DNA of 64,000 nt, from contig CP091727.1 in NCBI GenBank assembly GCA_022009855.1, positions 2,852,001 to 2,916,000 of the forward strand. Reading direction: 5' to 3'. Position numbers and translations under genes: made by a program. The stretch is from Lentisphaeria bacterium (lineage in GTDB: Bacteria; Verrucomicrobiota; Lentisphaeria; Victivallales; Victivallaceae). Below are positions 47,892-59,718 of the stretch, piece by piece; positions within the stretch are counted from its first letter, which is position 1, and every line of letters begins with the position of its first letter. Under the pieces are notes generated by a model. The model saw only the letters and a program-made list of their open reading frames with translations. It did no database searches and was not told the origin of the DNA.

Positions 47892-50800
47892 TCAGGAAGA
47901 TGAAGATGCGGCACAACTGGTTCTGGTGCATGGCCGTCATGGGAGTTCTGCAGGGCGGGGAAGTTCTCTGGAACGATGATTTCTCGCACTACTCATCCCC
48001 GGAGGAAATGAGCCGCGTGTGGGATCCCGCCTGCGAACATCGCCTGCGGCTGGACGACCGGGGACTCCGCCTGTTCTCCAACGGGCAGGCGGCCGTGCGC
48101 CGACTGCAGGGCGCCTGGCTTCCCGGACGCGACATCGAAATGGAATTTTCGGTCATTCTGGATAACGACAGAACCGAAGCCCGCATTCTCTTTTCCCACG
48201 GGAAACTGGACTGGATGAACTATCAGGGCGGAGTTCTGCTGAAGGCGGAATGCTGCCGATGTACTGCGATTCCGGGGTCTGGAAACAGGCGAAGCTGAAG
48301 CCGGTCGCGATCGGAACGGAGTATGTCGTCCGCTGCGTTCTGCATCCGTCCCTCACCGGCGCCAGTTCCTACGATATTGCGGTGAACGGGGGCGAAATCG
48401 GCAGGAAACTGCCGTTTCGGGAGGATCTCCGCCGGCAGCCGGCCGATTGTGCCGGGGTGATCTGCCTGGGGGGCGCCGCGGAACCATTGAGCATGAGTTT
48501 GAAACGAGCGCAGGCGAGGTATGGAATGCGGTATGAGGTCGATGACAAGGAAAAGGTGCAGGTTTCTCTGGGGAAAATTCCGCATGGCGGCAGGCGATTT
48601 TACGACAACCGCATGGAGTTCCCGGTCCGATTTTCCGGGGATCTGAAATTGATCACAGAGGTTTCGGCCGCGCTTTATCCCAACCGGCGCAACCATCCGG
48701 ATCAGGCGGAGGAAAGTCCGGTCGCCGTCGCCGTGTTGAAGCGGAATCCGGGACCGGAAGAGCGGTTCCGATTGGAATCGGTGCCCTACGGCATGCACAC
48801 GCTCCGGATCAGCTGCGTCATCAACGGAAAGCGGCATGTCGTCGCGGAGGAACTGGTTTCCATGATTCACCGCGAGGTGAAGCGTGACGAGCACAACTGG
48901 TTCGGCCTCATCTCTCACGCCGACCGGTTTGACCGCAACATCCCGCTGGAGCTGGATAATGTCGCCGCTGCCGGCGGTTCCTGGACCCGGATGGAGTTCA
49001 TCCTCGCCGAACTCTATCGCGACGGGAAGCTGGATTTCAGCCATCACCGCCGTCTTTTCGAAGAGGGGAAGAGGCGGGGAATCCGTTTCTTCGGACTGCT
49101 GAACACGACCCCGCCGGGGTGCTCGCTGATGCCGGGAGACGGCTATTGGGCTCAGCCGAATCTGGATCGCTGGCGGGAAATGTGTGCCGCCGTCATGACC
49201 GAATTCAAAGGGAAAATCGATCACTGGGAGATCTGGAACGAGCCGGACGGGTTCGCCTTCTGGGGATTTTCCCCGGGGTGAGCCGGGCGGAGCACCATGC
49301 GAAAATGGTGAACATCGCTGCGGAAGTGGCGGCGTCCATCTCGCCGAAGATCCGGGTGATGGGGCCTTCCGTCACCGCGACGGGAGAAGCGTATTTTCAG
49401 GAGTTTCTTGAGGCGGGCGGACTGGATCGGATCGATACGATCACCTTTCACTTCCCGCCGGGCGCTCCCCGGGCGAGTGGTATCGCCGGGTCGCGCGGCA
49501 GCTTCGGGAACGCTATCCGGAACGGGAGTTCAAATTCTGGATCAGCGAGTGTGAGTTCTACCTTCAGAACCTGATTGCCATGCTGGCGGAGGAGAGGCCG
49601 CTGCCCTGTTTCCTCTACACCATCCGTGACAAAGGGGTCGGGCGCGACGTATTCGAGCATGAGAACGGCATGTGCAAATACAACGGCCAGCCGAAAGACA
49701 AGTTCGTCGCCTATCAGTTTCTGGTCAGGATGCTGGCCGGAGCTGAGCCCGCCGGACGAATCCTCTTTGCGGAGAATCTGGAAGGATATCGGTTCCGGAA
49801 AGAGGGACGCTGGATCGCCGCCGTCTGGTCGCCGGGCACCTCGCCGATTCAGCCGATTCCCGCCGGATACCTGAAGGGCGTGACCATTTACGACCAGAAC
49901 GGCAACCGGATTCCGAATACCGGCGCTCCGATCGTTGCGAAAAAAGGGTGAACATGAGAACCAGGTGATCTACCTCGACCGTATTCCGGAAGATTCGCCG
50001 CTGAATCTGGATGCCTCCGTCAACTGCTCCGCCGACTACGGGGAGCTTGCCGCCGGCAGGGAGACGGAACTGCGTTTCTCTTTCACCAATGACGGCGCTG
50101 CACCTTGCCGGTACCGCCTGGTTTTCTCACCGGATCCCCCTGCTGACGTTGTCCGAAGGGGAGCTGGAGGTGGAAGTCATGCCGGGCCGCACGCAGGCGA
50201 GGAGCGTTTCGGCCACGCCAGCCGCCGATATTGCCGTCACGGAGCTGACGCTGTCGGCGCAGCTCTTCCGAGGAGGCCATTCGGTCAAGAAACGGTTCGG
50301 CCCCTTCCTGATCGACAATCCCCGGCAGTTTGCGTGGCAGGAGCTGTACCGTTACCGGAAAGGAGTGCCGGGATATTCATGGCGACTCCATTTTCGAGGA
50401 GGATCGGGCAAAAGGTCAATCAGCATCGCCATTCGCTCGGTTCGGGATGCAAGGCGGTTTCCGCACCCTCCGGCCGGGGGCTGGAGCTGCAATACTGCTG
50501 GCGACGACCGGTTTCTGGCTGGAACTGGATGGCGCGGCGTTATGCCCCGCTGGAGAAGATTCTCTGAAGGAATTCCGACGCAGTTTGAAATGGATGTTCA
50601 GCTGCCGCAGAACGGGGAGCTGCTTCCGCTGACCGTCCTGCTGATTCTGGAGGACGCCAGCGGCAAGGAACTGTTGGTGGAAGGCGGCGGGGAACTTTAC
50701 TGGTTCCACGACCGGGTCCGGAAGTGGCGCTGTGTGGATTCCCAGCCGGTTCGGCACCGGATTCATTCACAGCGCCCATGGCGGGGACGGGAAGAGGAAT

Positions 50801-50949
50801 ATTACTCGCTACCCGTTGTATTTCAATGGGTTGATTTTAAATCTGGTTCCTGCTCAGTTCGTCTGGCAGTTCCGGGAGGATCGTCCGTCGGTCGAGGGAA
50901 GGTCATGATCAACAATCTGCGCGTTCAATATTTCAATGGCCGGAAGTGA
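47888..50949 (+). CDS. Secreted GH39-like glycoside hydrolase (frameshifted)
   Basis: Starts at ATG 47888, coupled to the upstream stop, with a probable signal region MRHNWFWCMAVMGVLQGG; stop at 50947-50949; about 1,020 residues. A concanavalin-like N-terminal module (DIEMEFSVILDNDRTEARIL) is followed by beta domains and a clan-A barrel: DHWEIWNEPDGFAFWGF gives the acid/base Glu and REFKFWISECEFYLQNL the nucleophile. The C-terminal half is beta-rich (NPRQFAWQELYRYRKGVPGY, WVDFKSGSCSVRLAV). Frame changes near 48245, 49275, 49470, 49575, 49940 and 50130. Position in an AraC-controlled operon with an acetyl esterase suggests an acetylated plant or mucin glycan. Confidence 0.75.
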
Positions 50950-51093
50950 CGGCAGCGTGTGCGCCTCGCCGCCGGGAAGGGGGCGGCGGGGGCTCCGGAG
51001 GTGGAGGAAGCGTTTCCGCGGAAGTTTTCACTTCTTCCGGGGCAGAGAATTCCCGCTTCATGAAACAGCAATACTGCAGAAAACGAGGTGTCT

Positions 51094-52066
51094 ATGCCGT
51101 TGATCGATCTCTCTCCGGCGGAACTGGAGCAATATTATGGAAGTTCTCCGTGTCCGGAAAATTTCAACTCGTTCTGGCGCGACTCATTGAAGGAGCTGGC
51201 GGCTCTGCCTGCCGATCCGAAGCTGACGCCTGCCGGATTTCAGGTGCCCGGATTCGAATGTCTGGAACTTCACTTTTCCGGAATCGGCGGCGCTGTGATA
51301 CACGGTGCGGTTGTCAGACCAGTCGGAGCAGATTCCACACCGGCGGTGCTGGTATTTCACGGCTACAGTTGCAACATCGGGGGACTGGTTCTCACTGCTG
51401 CCCTACGCCGCCTGCGGCATGACCGTACTGGCGATGGACTGCCGGGGGCAGGGGGGCAGTTCCACCGATCCCGGCGGAGTGAAGGGCGGCACCTGGCACG
51501 GGCACGTGGTGCGCGGCGTGGAGGACGCTCCGGAAAAGTTGTTGTTCCGCAACATCTTTCTCGACTGCGTCCGTCTGGCGGAGATCGCCGGGGCGCTGGA
51601 GTGGGTCGACTCTGCCCGTATCGGCGTGACCGGCGCTTCGCAGGGGGGCGGACTGGCACTGGCCTGTGCCGCGCTGGCGCCCCGCATCCGTTGCTGTGTT
51701 TCGGTGTTTCCATTTCTCTCGGATTACAAAAGAATCTGGGATATGGATCTGGATGTGGAGTGCTACGCGGAGCTGCGCGATTACTTCCGCAAACGTGACC
51801 CGCTCCATGCTACCGAGGCGGCGTTTTTCGAGAAGCTTGGCTACATCGACGTCCAGAATCTGGCGGAACGGATCCGTTGTCCGGTGCAGATGCACACCGC
51901 TCTGCTGGACCGCACCTGTCCGGTCTCCACGCAGTTTGCGATCTACAATCGGCTGCGCGGAGAGCGGGAGATGCTGATCTACCCTGACTTCGCACATGAA
52001 CCGCTGCCGGGCTGCGCCGACGCCGGACTGCTGTTCCTGCTGAAACATCTGCGGGGGCGGCCATGA
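51094..52066 (+). CDS. CE7-type acetyl xylan esterase / cephalosporin-C deacetylase (one frameshift)
   Basis: ATG 51094 (GAGG six bases upstream; GTG 51088 is also possible), about 323 residues. MPLIDLSPAELEQYYGSSP is a typical opening. VLVFHGYSCN is followed by a one-base excess in the G5 run near 51380, then GDWFSLLPYAACGMTVLAMD, the family motif R-G-Q-G (DCRGQGGSS) and the nucleophile Ser in GVTGASQGGGLALA. The Asp (ALLDRTCP) and His (YPDFAHEPLPG) complete the triad. CE7 enzymes remove acetyl groups from sugars and short xylo-oligosaccharides in the cytoplasm. Its stop overlaps the transporter start. Confidence 0.88.
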
Positions 52067-53464
52067 AATATTGCGTATCCGCGGCGGAATTTGTTTCCAC
52101 GCCGGAGATTGACCGAATCGGCACACTGCGGTACAGCCGGTTCGGTTTGATTGCGTTGTTCGGTATTCTCTACGTCGGAGTGTTCGCGATGGCCGGGGCC
52201 AACCTGGTGATTCCCAATCTGGTGCCGCTCTTTCTCAAAGGCTGGAATCTCTCCAATGCGGTCATCGGCATTCTGATCGGAACGATTCCGGCGGTGATCA
52301 ATGTGATGGTCAATCCGGTGGTCAGCGTCGCCAGCGATCGTGTCAGGACTCGGTTCGGTCGGCGGTCGCCCTTCATGTACGTCGGCGTTCCCGGAGTGGC
52401 GGTGACGCTGATTGTGATGGGAATTCTCACCTGGGCGGCGCCTGCTCTGGTGCGGAGCATAACCGGCCTTCTGACGCCCGGACAGCTTATTGTCGCGGTC
52501 ATGGCGTTTCTCATGATCTGGTTTCAGGTTTTCAGCAATCTCGGCTTGAGTATCTTCTATTACTTCTGCACCGATGTGGTTCCCGGGCGGCTGATAGGAA
52601 GGTTCATGGCGATCTTCATGCTGTTCAATTCGGCGGGAGGCTTCTTCTTCAGTTATGTGATGATGCCGCTGGCGGAAAGGTACATGCCGCTGGTCTTCAT
52701 TCTGGAGGGGATGTTTCTGCTGGCGGCCTTCTTGATGATCTTTCTGTTTGTCCGGGAAGGGAGATACCCCGTGCCCGCGAAGAAAAGGGGATTTTCGGGG
52801 AGGCGTGGCGGTTCTTGAAGGAGTGTTTCGGCAGCCGGTTTTACCTGCTGGTCTTTCTGGGATTCGCCATCAATGACGTATCCACGCTCTGCCGGGGATT
52901 TTTTTCCGCGCTTTACGCGCAGGAGCTGGGGATCAGCTTGACTGAATACGGCAGAATTCTGAGTATCTGCTCCCTCATCTGTGCCGGATTGACCATTCCG
53001 CTGGGGCTGGTGATCGATCGGATCAAGCCGTTCCGGGTTTACATCTGGGGGGCGGTTTTGATTGTCATCACCAACACGGTCGGTTTTTCATCGTCAGGGA
53101 TGCCGGAACCTTCACGCTGATCGTTCTGGGCAATGCCGTCGTCTACACGCTTCAGATGGCGAGTCAGCTGCCGTCGTTTGTCTCGTTATTCCCCAGGGAA
53201 CGATACGGGCAGTTCAGCGCGGCCAATGCGATTTTCTCCACGGCGCTCATGGCTCTTTTCAGTTACTTCGGCGGGGTGTTCATCGATCTGATGGGGCATT
53301 ACCGCTATATGTTTCTCTGGGACGCCGTGTTCACTGCCGTCGGACTGGTCGTCCTAGGCATCGTCTACGTGGAGTGGCGCCGGAGAGGCGACGATTCCTC
53401 CGGAACGGTTCTGGAGGAGGAGTCCGGTTCCGGCGGCGGGCGGGAGAGGGCTATTTCACTTTGA
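52063..53464 (+). CDS. MFS sugar transporter, GPH-like (two frameshifts)
   Basis: ATG 52063 overlaps the esterase stop. About 467 residues with some twelve hydrophobic segments: GLIALFGILYVGVFAMAG, GILIGTIPAVINVMVNPVV, then the loop motif SDRVRTRFGRRSPFMYVG typical of glycoside-pentoside-hexuronide:cation symporters. Frame changes near 52790 and 53095 join RFYLLVFLGFAINDVSTLC, GLTIPLGLVIDRIKPFRVY and LPSFVSLFPRERYGQFSA. It probably imports the oligosaccharide released by the GH39-like enzyme. The 3' end overlaps the convergent umuC by 14 bases. Confidence 0.85.
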
Positions 53465-54711
53465 GCAGCTGATCCCAGTTCGTCGTGCAGGCCGGGCTGA
53501 GCATATTCCGCTTCATGAACCAGGGGCGTTCGATCCCTTCGGCGAGGTGAAACAGCGTTCCACGGCCGAATTTCCGGTTGATCCGGTCCAGCGCTTCCGA
53601 GAGGCGGGCCTCCTTCGCCTGCTCCCGGTTGTCGGCGAAAAGGTCCGGCTGCCGGACGGATTCCGGTTCGAGCCCGAAGAAGAGAATTCCCGACTTCTTG
53701 TAGCGCCGCCCGGGGAGGAAAAATCCCCTTCAGTTTCGGCTGCACGGCGGCGAGCATCCGCCCGGTGTTCGCGGTCGGCGTGTCGAATGCGACCGTGGTC
53801 GAGGAGAAGCCCCCGGCCGCGGGACCGGGGTGTATTCCGGATAGTACTGGACATAGAGGTTCACGCCGGCGGCCAGTTGTTTCTCCTGGCGGAGCTTTTC
53901 CGCCGCCTTCGCGATATAATTGGCCACCGATTCGGCGATGTCGCGGAATTCCGTCACCGGGTGTCCGTAGGAGCGGGAACAGGAGATGCTTCGGGAGAGC
54001 GTGCCGGGATCCTCGCTGCCGATCAGCGCCTCGCCCCGCAGCTCCCGGGCGGTGACCGCCAGCGTGATGTTGAATTTCCGGCGCAGGTCGTTTTCGTCGG
54101 CACAGGCCAGCTGCCGGGCGGTGCGGATGCCGAGGCGTTCCAGCCGGGGAGCCAGTCGCCGTCCCACGCCCCCCACACTTCGTCGACCGGGGAGCTGTTC
54201 CAGAATGGGCTCAGGATTCTCCGGCATCACGAAGACGCCGGAGGAGGAACGTTTCCCGATGTGGTTGGCGATCTTCGCCAGCGTCTTGCTCCGAGCGAAG
54301 CCCACGCCGCAGGGGATTCCTGAGCCATTGCAGGAGCGTCTGCCGGATCTGCCGCCCGTACTCCCCGTAATCTCCGGCGGCGGGGAGGTTGACATGGATA
54401 TAGGCCTCGTCGATGGAATATGGTTCCACCTCCGGGGAGAAATCGTGGAGAATGGCCAGCATCCGCCGCGACATGTCGCCGTAGAGCTCGTAGTTGCTCG
54501 ACCTGAGCACCAGTCCGTACCGGGGGATCAGCGGTGCCAGCTCATGATACGGGGTGCCCATCGGGATGTCGAGCGCCTTGAATTCGTTGGAACGGCTTAT
54601 GCAGCAGCCGTCATTGTTCGACATCACGGCGACGGGACGGTTCTCCAGCGAAGGATCGAACGCCCGTTCGCAGGAAACGAAGAAATTGTTGCCGTCGATG
54701 AGTCCGAGCAT
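53451..54711 (-). CDS. umuC: Y-family DNA polymerase, UmuC-like (frameshifted)
   Basis: ATG 54711, stop TAG 53453-53451, about 420 residues. The palm starts MLGLIDGNNFFVSCERAFDP with the first catalytic Asp, then RPVAVMSNNDGCCISRSNE and EVEPYSIDEAYIHV with the second acidic pair. After a shift near 54320: GIPCGVGFARSKTLAKIANH, helix-hairpin-helix GVGRRLAPRLERLGIRTA and ISCSRSYGHPVTEFRDIAE. Another shift near 53810 leads to GRMLAAVQPKLKGIF and, after one more near 53710, the end FMKRNMLSPACTTNWDQLL. It performs translesion synthesis with processed UmuD. It follows umuD after five bases. Confidence 0.88.
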
Positions 54712-54716
54712 GGCGG

Positions 54717-55130
54717 TCAGCCCCGCTTGACGAACTGGTGAATGACCGCGGTCACCACGCCGAACAGGCGCAGTTCCATGCTTTCGTCGAAGACGATGGG
54801 GCGGTATTTCCGGTTGGCCGCTTCGAGGGAGATCCCGTTGTCGTTCTTCCGCAGGAATTTGACGGTGAACTCGTTGTTGACGGCGGCGATGACGATGGAG
54901 CCGTCGGCAGCTTCCAGACTGCGGTCCACCACCAGAATGTCGCCGGGACGGATGCCCGCCTGCAGCATCGAGTCCCCCGCGGCGCGGACGAAGAAGGTCG
55001 CGGCCGGATGACGGACGAGCAGTTCATTGAGATCCAGCGGCGACTCGACGTACTGTTCCGCCAGAGACGGAAATCCGGCGGAGACCGTGTCGCTCATCAG
55101 AGGCGGGGCGTTGTGTTCTGTTTTCGACAT
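54717..55130 (-). CDS. umuD: UmuD-like self-cleaving SOS protein
   Basis: ATG 55130 with GGAGAA, 137 residues, intact. The S24 peptidase fold shows the catalytic Ser in RAAGDSMLQAGIRPGD and the catalytic Lys in NEFTVKFLRKND. The N-terminal arm (SAGFPSLAEQYVESPLDLNE) contains the A/C-G cleavage site region (SAGF). Like LexA it cleaves itself when RecA filaments form and then binds UmuC to make an active translesion polymerase. A TTCCGGAA-type palindrome lies 45 bases upstream, but such sequence is common in this genome. Confidence 0.92.
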   Translation of the reverse strand: MSKTEHNAPPLMSDTVSAGFPSLAEQYVESPLDLNELLVRHPAATFFVRAAGDSMLQAGIRPGDILVVDRSLEAADGSIVIAAVNNEFTVKFLRKNDNGISLEAANRKYRPIVFDESMELRLFGVVTAVIHQFVKRG

Positions 55131-55198
55131 GATTTTCTCCGGCGTAATATATACCGGCGGCGCCTGACAATCAAGTTCCGGAACCATCGGCGCCCGCG

Positions 55199-56084
55199 TC
55201 ACGGAACCGTTTCCTCCGAAACGGCGGCGAAGATTTTCCGCCGAACTCCTTCCGGTAGCGGCCGGGGGTCATCCCGGTCTGCCGTTTGAAGAACCGGTCG
55301 AAATAGATCGTGCTGTATCCCAGCTTCGCCGCGATTTCGGAGACGGTCATGTCGGTGTAGATCAGATTGTTCCTGGCGTATTCCAGTTTCAGGCGGTTGA
55401 TGAAGGCGGTCGGCGATTCGCTGCTGTAGGAGTTCCAGCAGCGGTAGGAAGCTGCGTTCGCTCAGTCCGTGGAGGTGCGCCAGGCGGGCGATGTCGGGCG
55501 ACGTCAGGTAGTGGAGCTGCAGGCTGGAGACGATCTCCTGAAATTTCCGGAACCGTTCGCCGCGGCGGATGTCGTTTCGGCGGAACTCCAGAAGCTCCAG
55601 CAGGAAGGCCCATGCCAGCGTATCCGCCTTCTCCCGCATCATCGGCTGGTGGAGCAGGGCGGAGAGTTTCAGCAGCTTCTCCAGAATTTCCATCAGCGGT
55701 TCCGTCAGGAGATTTGCCAGATCAGCGGATCGAAGCTCATTCCCCGCTGTTCCAGAACGGCGTCGCTCCCCGGGTGAAACTGGAGAAAAAACGTCTTGCG
55801 CGGCAGTTCCGCCGCGTAGACGTGGTGGACGCCCGGTTTCTTGATCAGCACGTGCGGAAACGGGGTTTCATATCGCCTGCCGTCCAGAATGTCGACGGCG
55901 AACGGTTCCGCGGAGGCGAGCCTGACGGTGATCTCCAGGGTTCCGTCATAGACCAGATCTTTCCGGACCCGTACCGCATCCAGATAACCGATCGCCTTCA
56001 GCGCGAGCCCGCAGTCGAGGGACCTCTCGCGGGAGCCGGGCGTGGACTGAAAAAATCTTCCTGCAGGATGTCGGCAATCATCAT
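55199..56084 (-). CDS. AraC-family transcriptional regulator (frameshifted)
   Basis: ATG 56084 (or 56081) behind GGGAGAG. The first 12 codons read MMIADILQEDFF. One T is then missing in a T6 run, and the next frame carries a cupin-like sensor: LKAIGYLDAVRVRKDLVYDG, HVLIKKPGVHHVYAAELPRK, FFLQFHPGSDAVLEQRG. After another shift near 55700 come MEILEKLLKLSALLHQPMM and HYLTSPDIARLAHLHGLSER. The second helix-turn-helix (MTVSEIAAKLGYSTIYFDRFF, in pattern) lies one frame over, ending near RQTGMTPGRYRKEF. About 295 residues. It is divergent from the GH42-like gene at 56271, its likely target. Confidence 0.8.
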
Positions 56085-56270
56085 TCTCTCCCGGATTGGT
56101 TCCGCATACAAAATAGTCCCGAAATCGGCATTTTCAATAAATTTGGCAGAAAAGGTTTATAAATTGGCAGTGCCGATGGTTGCCGTTCGAACCATTCCGC
56201 TGTATACTTTCAGGCGGACAAACGGCATGTGTCTCCCCTCTGCGGGAGGAAGATGGAAGGAACGGCTGAG

Positions 56271-58354
56271 ATGAAAGATTTCACACTGGGCACGATGTAC
56301 TGGCTCAACCCCAATTACGGTCCGGAGGAGTTCGCCCGGGACTGCCGCCGAATGGCGGAGAACGGATATTCGCTGATCCGGCTGATCGTCTGGTGGGAGC
56401 TGGTCGAGGAGAAAAAGGGGCGGTACGACTTCTCCTTTGTCGACTCCTTTCTCGCCGAGGCGGAGAGAGCGCAGCTGAAGGTGATGATCACCATCGGATT
56501 CTATCCGCCCTTCTGGCTGACCTGTGAACTTGACGCGGCCGGGAAGAACGATCCGGGGCGTTATCCTTCGCTGCAGCGCGAGGAGGTGCGCCGGCCGCTT
56601 GCCCGGCTGATCGAGGCGCTGGTCACCCGCTGCCGGAACTCTCCGGCGCTGGCGTACTGGAACATCTGGAACGAACCGACGCTGAACATGACGAAAAGCC
56701 GTCCGGTGCTGGAGGCGTTCGCCGCCTGGCTGAAGCGGAAATATCCGACCTTCGAACAGTTGCGGCAGGGATGGCGCGGCGAATATCCGGTATTGAGCCT
56801 GCTGCTGCCGGAATCGCTGGAGGAGCTGAATGCGGAGTGGCTGGAAACCGCGTTCCGGCTCGGTTCCCGCGGACGGACTTCGGCGATTGAATACGATTTT
56901 CTGCTCTTTGCTCCGGAGCTTCTGGCGGATGAGATGCGGTGGCTCTGTGAAGAGGTTCGCCGGTACGACGCGATACATCCCACTCATGCCAACCTTCACA
57001 GCGTCAACGGAAACCCGGCTCCGGCGGGGCGCGATTTCCGCCGGGCCGCCGGGATTCCCGATTCGATCAGCTGTTCCATCCACCAGAGCAACGACAACAT
57101 GTCGACGCTCGGACTGCGGGAGCGGCGCAGTTTCTATCTCTGCGGCATCGATCGGACCTGGAGCTGGCGCAAGGGCGGCGACGCGATGGTGGGGGAGCTG
57201 CAGGCGGGAACCACCGACGTTCATGTACGCCAGTACACGCCGACGCCGGAGACCATCACCGCCGAACTGTGGCTGGCTTATGCCGCCGGGCTGCACGGCG
57301 TGATTCACTGGGAATTTCAAGGGTGGCGGGCGGGACCTTCGAACTCGGGAGTTCGGACTCCGCGCCCCGGCCGACGGAGGAGCGACGCCGCAGTCCGAGG
57401 CGGTGGAGGAATTCGCCCGGACCTTCGCGCGGAACCGTGAACTTCTGCTTCCGGCGGAGCGGCCGGCGGCGGAGATCGCGATTCTGGACTCCTACCGCAA
57501 CGGCGTCTGCGAGTATCTGCAGCAGCAGGATCATCGGAACGTACCCGGTCTCGGCATGAATTACTGCAATGCGGTCCTCGGCTGCTACCGCGCGCTGCGT
57601 GAGGCGAATTTCGCGGTGGAGTTCGTGTCGGAGGAGGAGATTGCGAACGGAATTCTGCCGCGTTACCGTGCGCTGTATCTGCCGGGAACGGTGCTGCTCA
57701 CTCCGGAAACCGGGACCCGGATTGCGGAATTTGTCCGGCAGGGGGCGCGGTCTGGGCGGATGGCCGCTGCGGCTGGCTTGACGAGCATCTGTTCATCCGG
57801 CAGGAGATTCCCGGCCAGGGCTTGCAGCGGGTATTCGGCGTCCGCGAGCGGGACTACCGGGCGGAACCGGAAGAGGTCCGGGCGGAAACCGCTGCCGGTT
57901 CCGTGATCGCCGGGCGCCGGATGCGGCAGGATTTCTCTCTGCTGCCGGGGGAGGGGCGCGCACCTACGCGCGGTACGCCGACGGCGCCGTTGCCGCGGTG
58001 GAGAAGAAGTGCGGCCGCGGCCGCGCCCGGCTGTGGGGAATCGAGCTTTCCCGGCGTCTGCGGGATCTGTTCGATCCGGCGGGGGAGGGAGATCGCCGGA
58101 TTTGCCCGCGACTGCGGCATCCGGCCGGAGATCGAACTGCCGTTCGGCGTGATCGGGCGGGTGCTGGTGCGGGAGCAGGGAAAGGTTGCCGTTTTAAGCT
58201 CCTGGTGGAGCGTTCGCTCTCCGTCCCTCTTCCGGAGCCCTGGCGGAATGCGCGCCTGCTGGAGGGCGGTGCGCCCGCCGGTGGAGAGATCACGCTGGAG
58301 CCGGGGGCGACCCGGCTGCTGGTGCTGACGAAGCGTCTACGGAAACAGCCATGA
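56271..58354 (+). CDS. GH42-like beta-galactosidase (frameshifted)
   Basis: ATG 56271 chosen (AAGGAA upstream; ATG 56253 is too close to its GGAGGA); about 695 residues and no signal peptide. The barrel begins LGTMYWLNPNYGPEEFARDC and reads LIRLIVWWELVEEKKGRYDF. The acid/base Glu is in ALAYWNIWNEPTLNM, the nucleophile Glu in GDAMVGELQAGTTDV. LHGVIHWEFQGW ends the barrel. After shifts near 57330 the A4 domain follows (EIAILDSYRNGVCEYLQQQ, YRALYLPGTVLLTPETG). Further shifts near 57765, 57960, 58090 and 58190 lead to GGEITLEPGATRLLVLTKRL. It stands alone under the divergent AraC gene. Confidence 0.8.
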
Positions 58355-58578
58355 GACATTGTGTTTTCCGGAGGAGATTCCGTTCTTTCTGCTGAGTTTG
58401 AAGGCCGGCGGGATCGGATCTGAGCGCGGCGTATACGGTGAACATTTGCGAGCCGTCTGGAGGTGGGCAAAGCCCATATTCGTATTTCTGGCGCAAGATG
58501 AACTCTTTTTTCCAATGCTGCGGAATTGTGAAAGTCAGGAGGGAATGAGGAAAAAATTCAATTTTTCTTGTATCGCTA

Positions 58579-58607
58579 TTGACTTTTTAATATCGATGTG
58601 TCATAAT
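58579..58607 (+). promoter_or_regulatory. Promoter of the 58642 regulator
   Basis: TTGACT (58579-58584) and CATAAT (58602-58607) with a 17-base spacer, 34 bases before the start codon. The 58355-58578 stretch upstream holds no recognisable gene. Confidence 0.6.
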
Positions 58608-58641
58608 TAATAGCGCGACAAAACTACAGATATGGATCACA

Positions 58642-59687
58642 ATGAATAAATCGGAACAGCTTTACTGTGATTTGAAGGAGCAGCTGGTATCCTGTGAGCC
58701 GGGCAGCTCTTTTCTGACGGTACGTTCAATCATGGATGACTTTGCGGTCAGTCAGGCAACGGTCAGCAGTGCGATTCAGCGGTTGACGGAAGAGGGGCTT
58801 CTCCGTCGGAATGGGCGGCGTTGCATGGAGGTGACCGAAGCGGTGCTGCGTTACCGGCAGGGGGCGAAACCGGTCTATTGTCTGGCGGTGCCGCGTTGGC
58901 CGTCCGAGTATTACAACATGATTGAACAGTGTTTCATGGCACAGACGGAACAACTTGGCTATGAACTTGAAGTCGTCCGTTACGACTGGCGGGAACGCGT
59001 GCCGCACGAGCTGAAGCTGGCCAAGGTGGATGGGCTTGTGATAGTCAGTTCTGCCACGATTACCGGAAAAGATGTCAGCGACATGGATGCACTGGGCATC
59101 CCCTATGTAATTTTCGGGCGTTTCCTGCCCGGCCTGGCGCTCCATTCGGTCAGTAACGATGAGGAATACACCGGAGCTCTTGCGGCGCACCATCTGTATG
59201 AACTTGGGCATCGACACCTGGCGGTTCTGCATTCCGAGCCGGAAGATGAGGCGATGATTGCACGCACGAAAGGATTCCGACAGTTTGCGGAACTGCATGG
59301 TTGTTTTGTAGAGGTGGTTGACTGTGATGTGCGGAACGGTGAAATTGCGGTAGAAAAGAGTTATGATTTCTTGAAGAAATACTTTCAAAAAATGAGCTGC
59401 AATTTACTGCCTTGTTTGTCCTGAGCGATTCAACGGCTTTCAGTGTTTATCAAGCTTGTTACGAGTGTGGAATATCGATCCCGGACCAACTGAGCGTAAT
59501 AACCTGCGGTGAAGCATGGAACCTTGCTTACCGGGCCCCCGCTCTGACTTCCATCGGGATCGATCATTCCCGTCTGGTGAAGGAGTCGATCCGCCTGTTG
59601 AAACAAAGAAATTCCGGCCAGTTTGAGCATGTACAGCTGAAAGCGGAGCTCACGGTGCGCGCATCAACCACACGGTGGTGTCTCTGA
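58642..59687 (+). CDS. GntR/LacI-type transcriptional regulator (one frameshift)
   Basis: ATG 58642, about 348 residues. A GntR winged helix (SSFLTVRSIMDDFAVSQATV, SSAIQRLTEEGLLRRNGRR) is followed by a LacI-like sensor: VYCLAVPRWPSEYYNMIEQC, VDGLVIVSSATITGKDVSDM, ALAAHHLYELGHRHLAVLHS. A shift in the A run near 59390 joins ALFVLSDSTAFSVYQACYEC, GISIPDQLSVITCGEAW and ALTSIGIDHSRLVKESIRLL. It is 31 bases upstream of the pseudopilin on the same strand, so it may be co-transcribed with the locus it controls. Confidence 0.85.
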
Positions 59688-59718
59688 TAGATCGTAGTTA
59701 AACGGAAAGGAGAAACAA

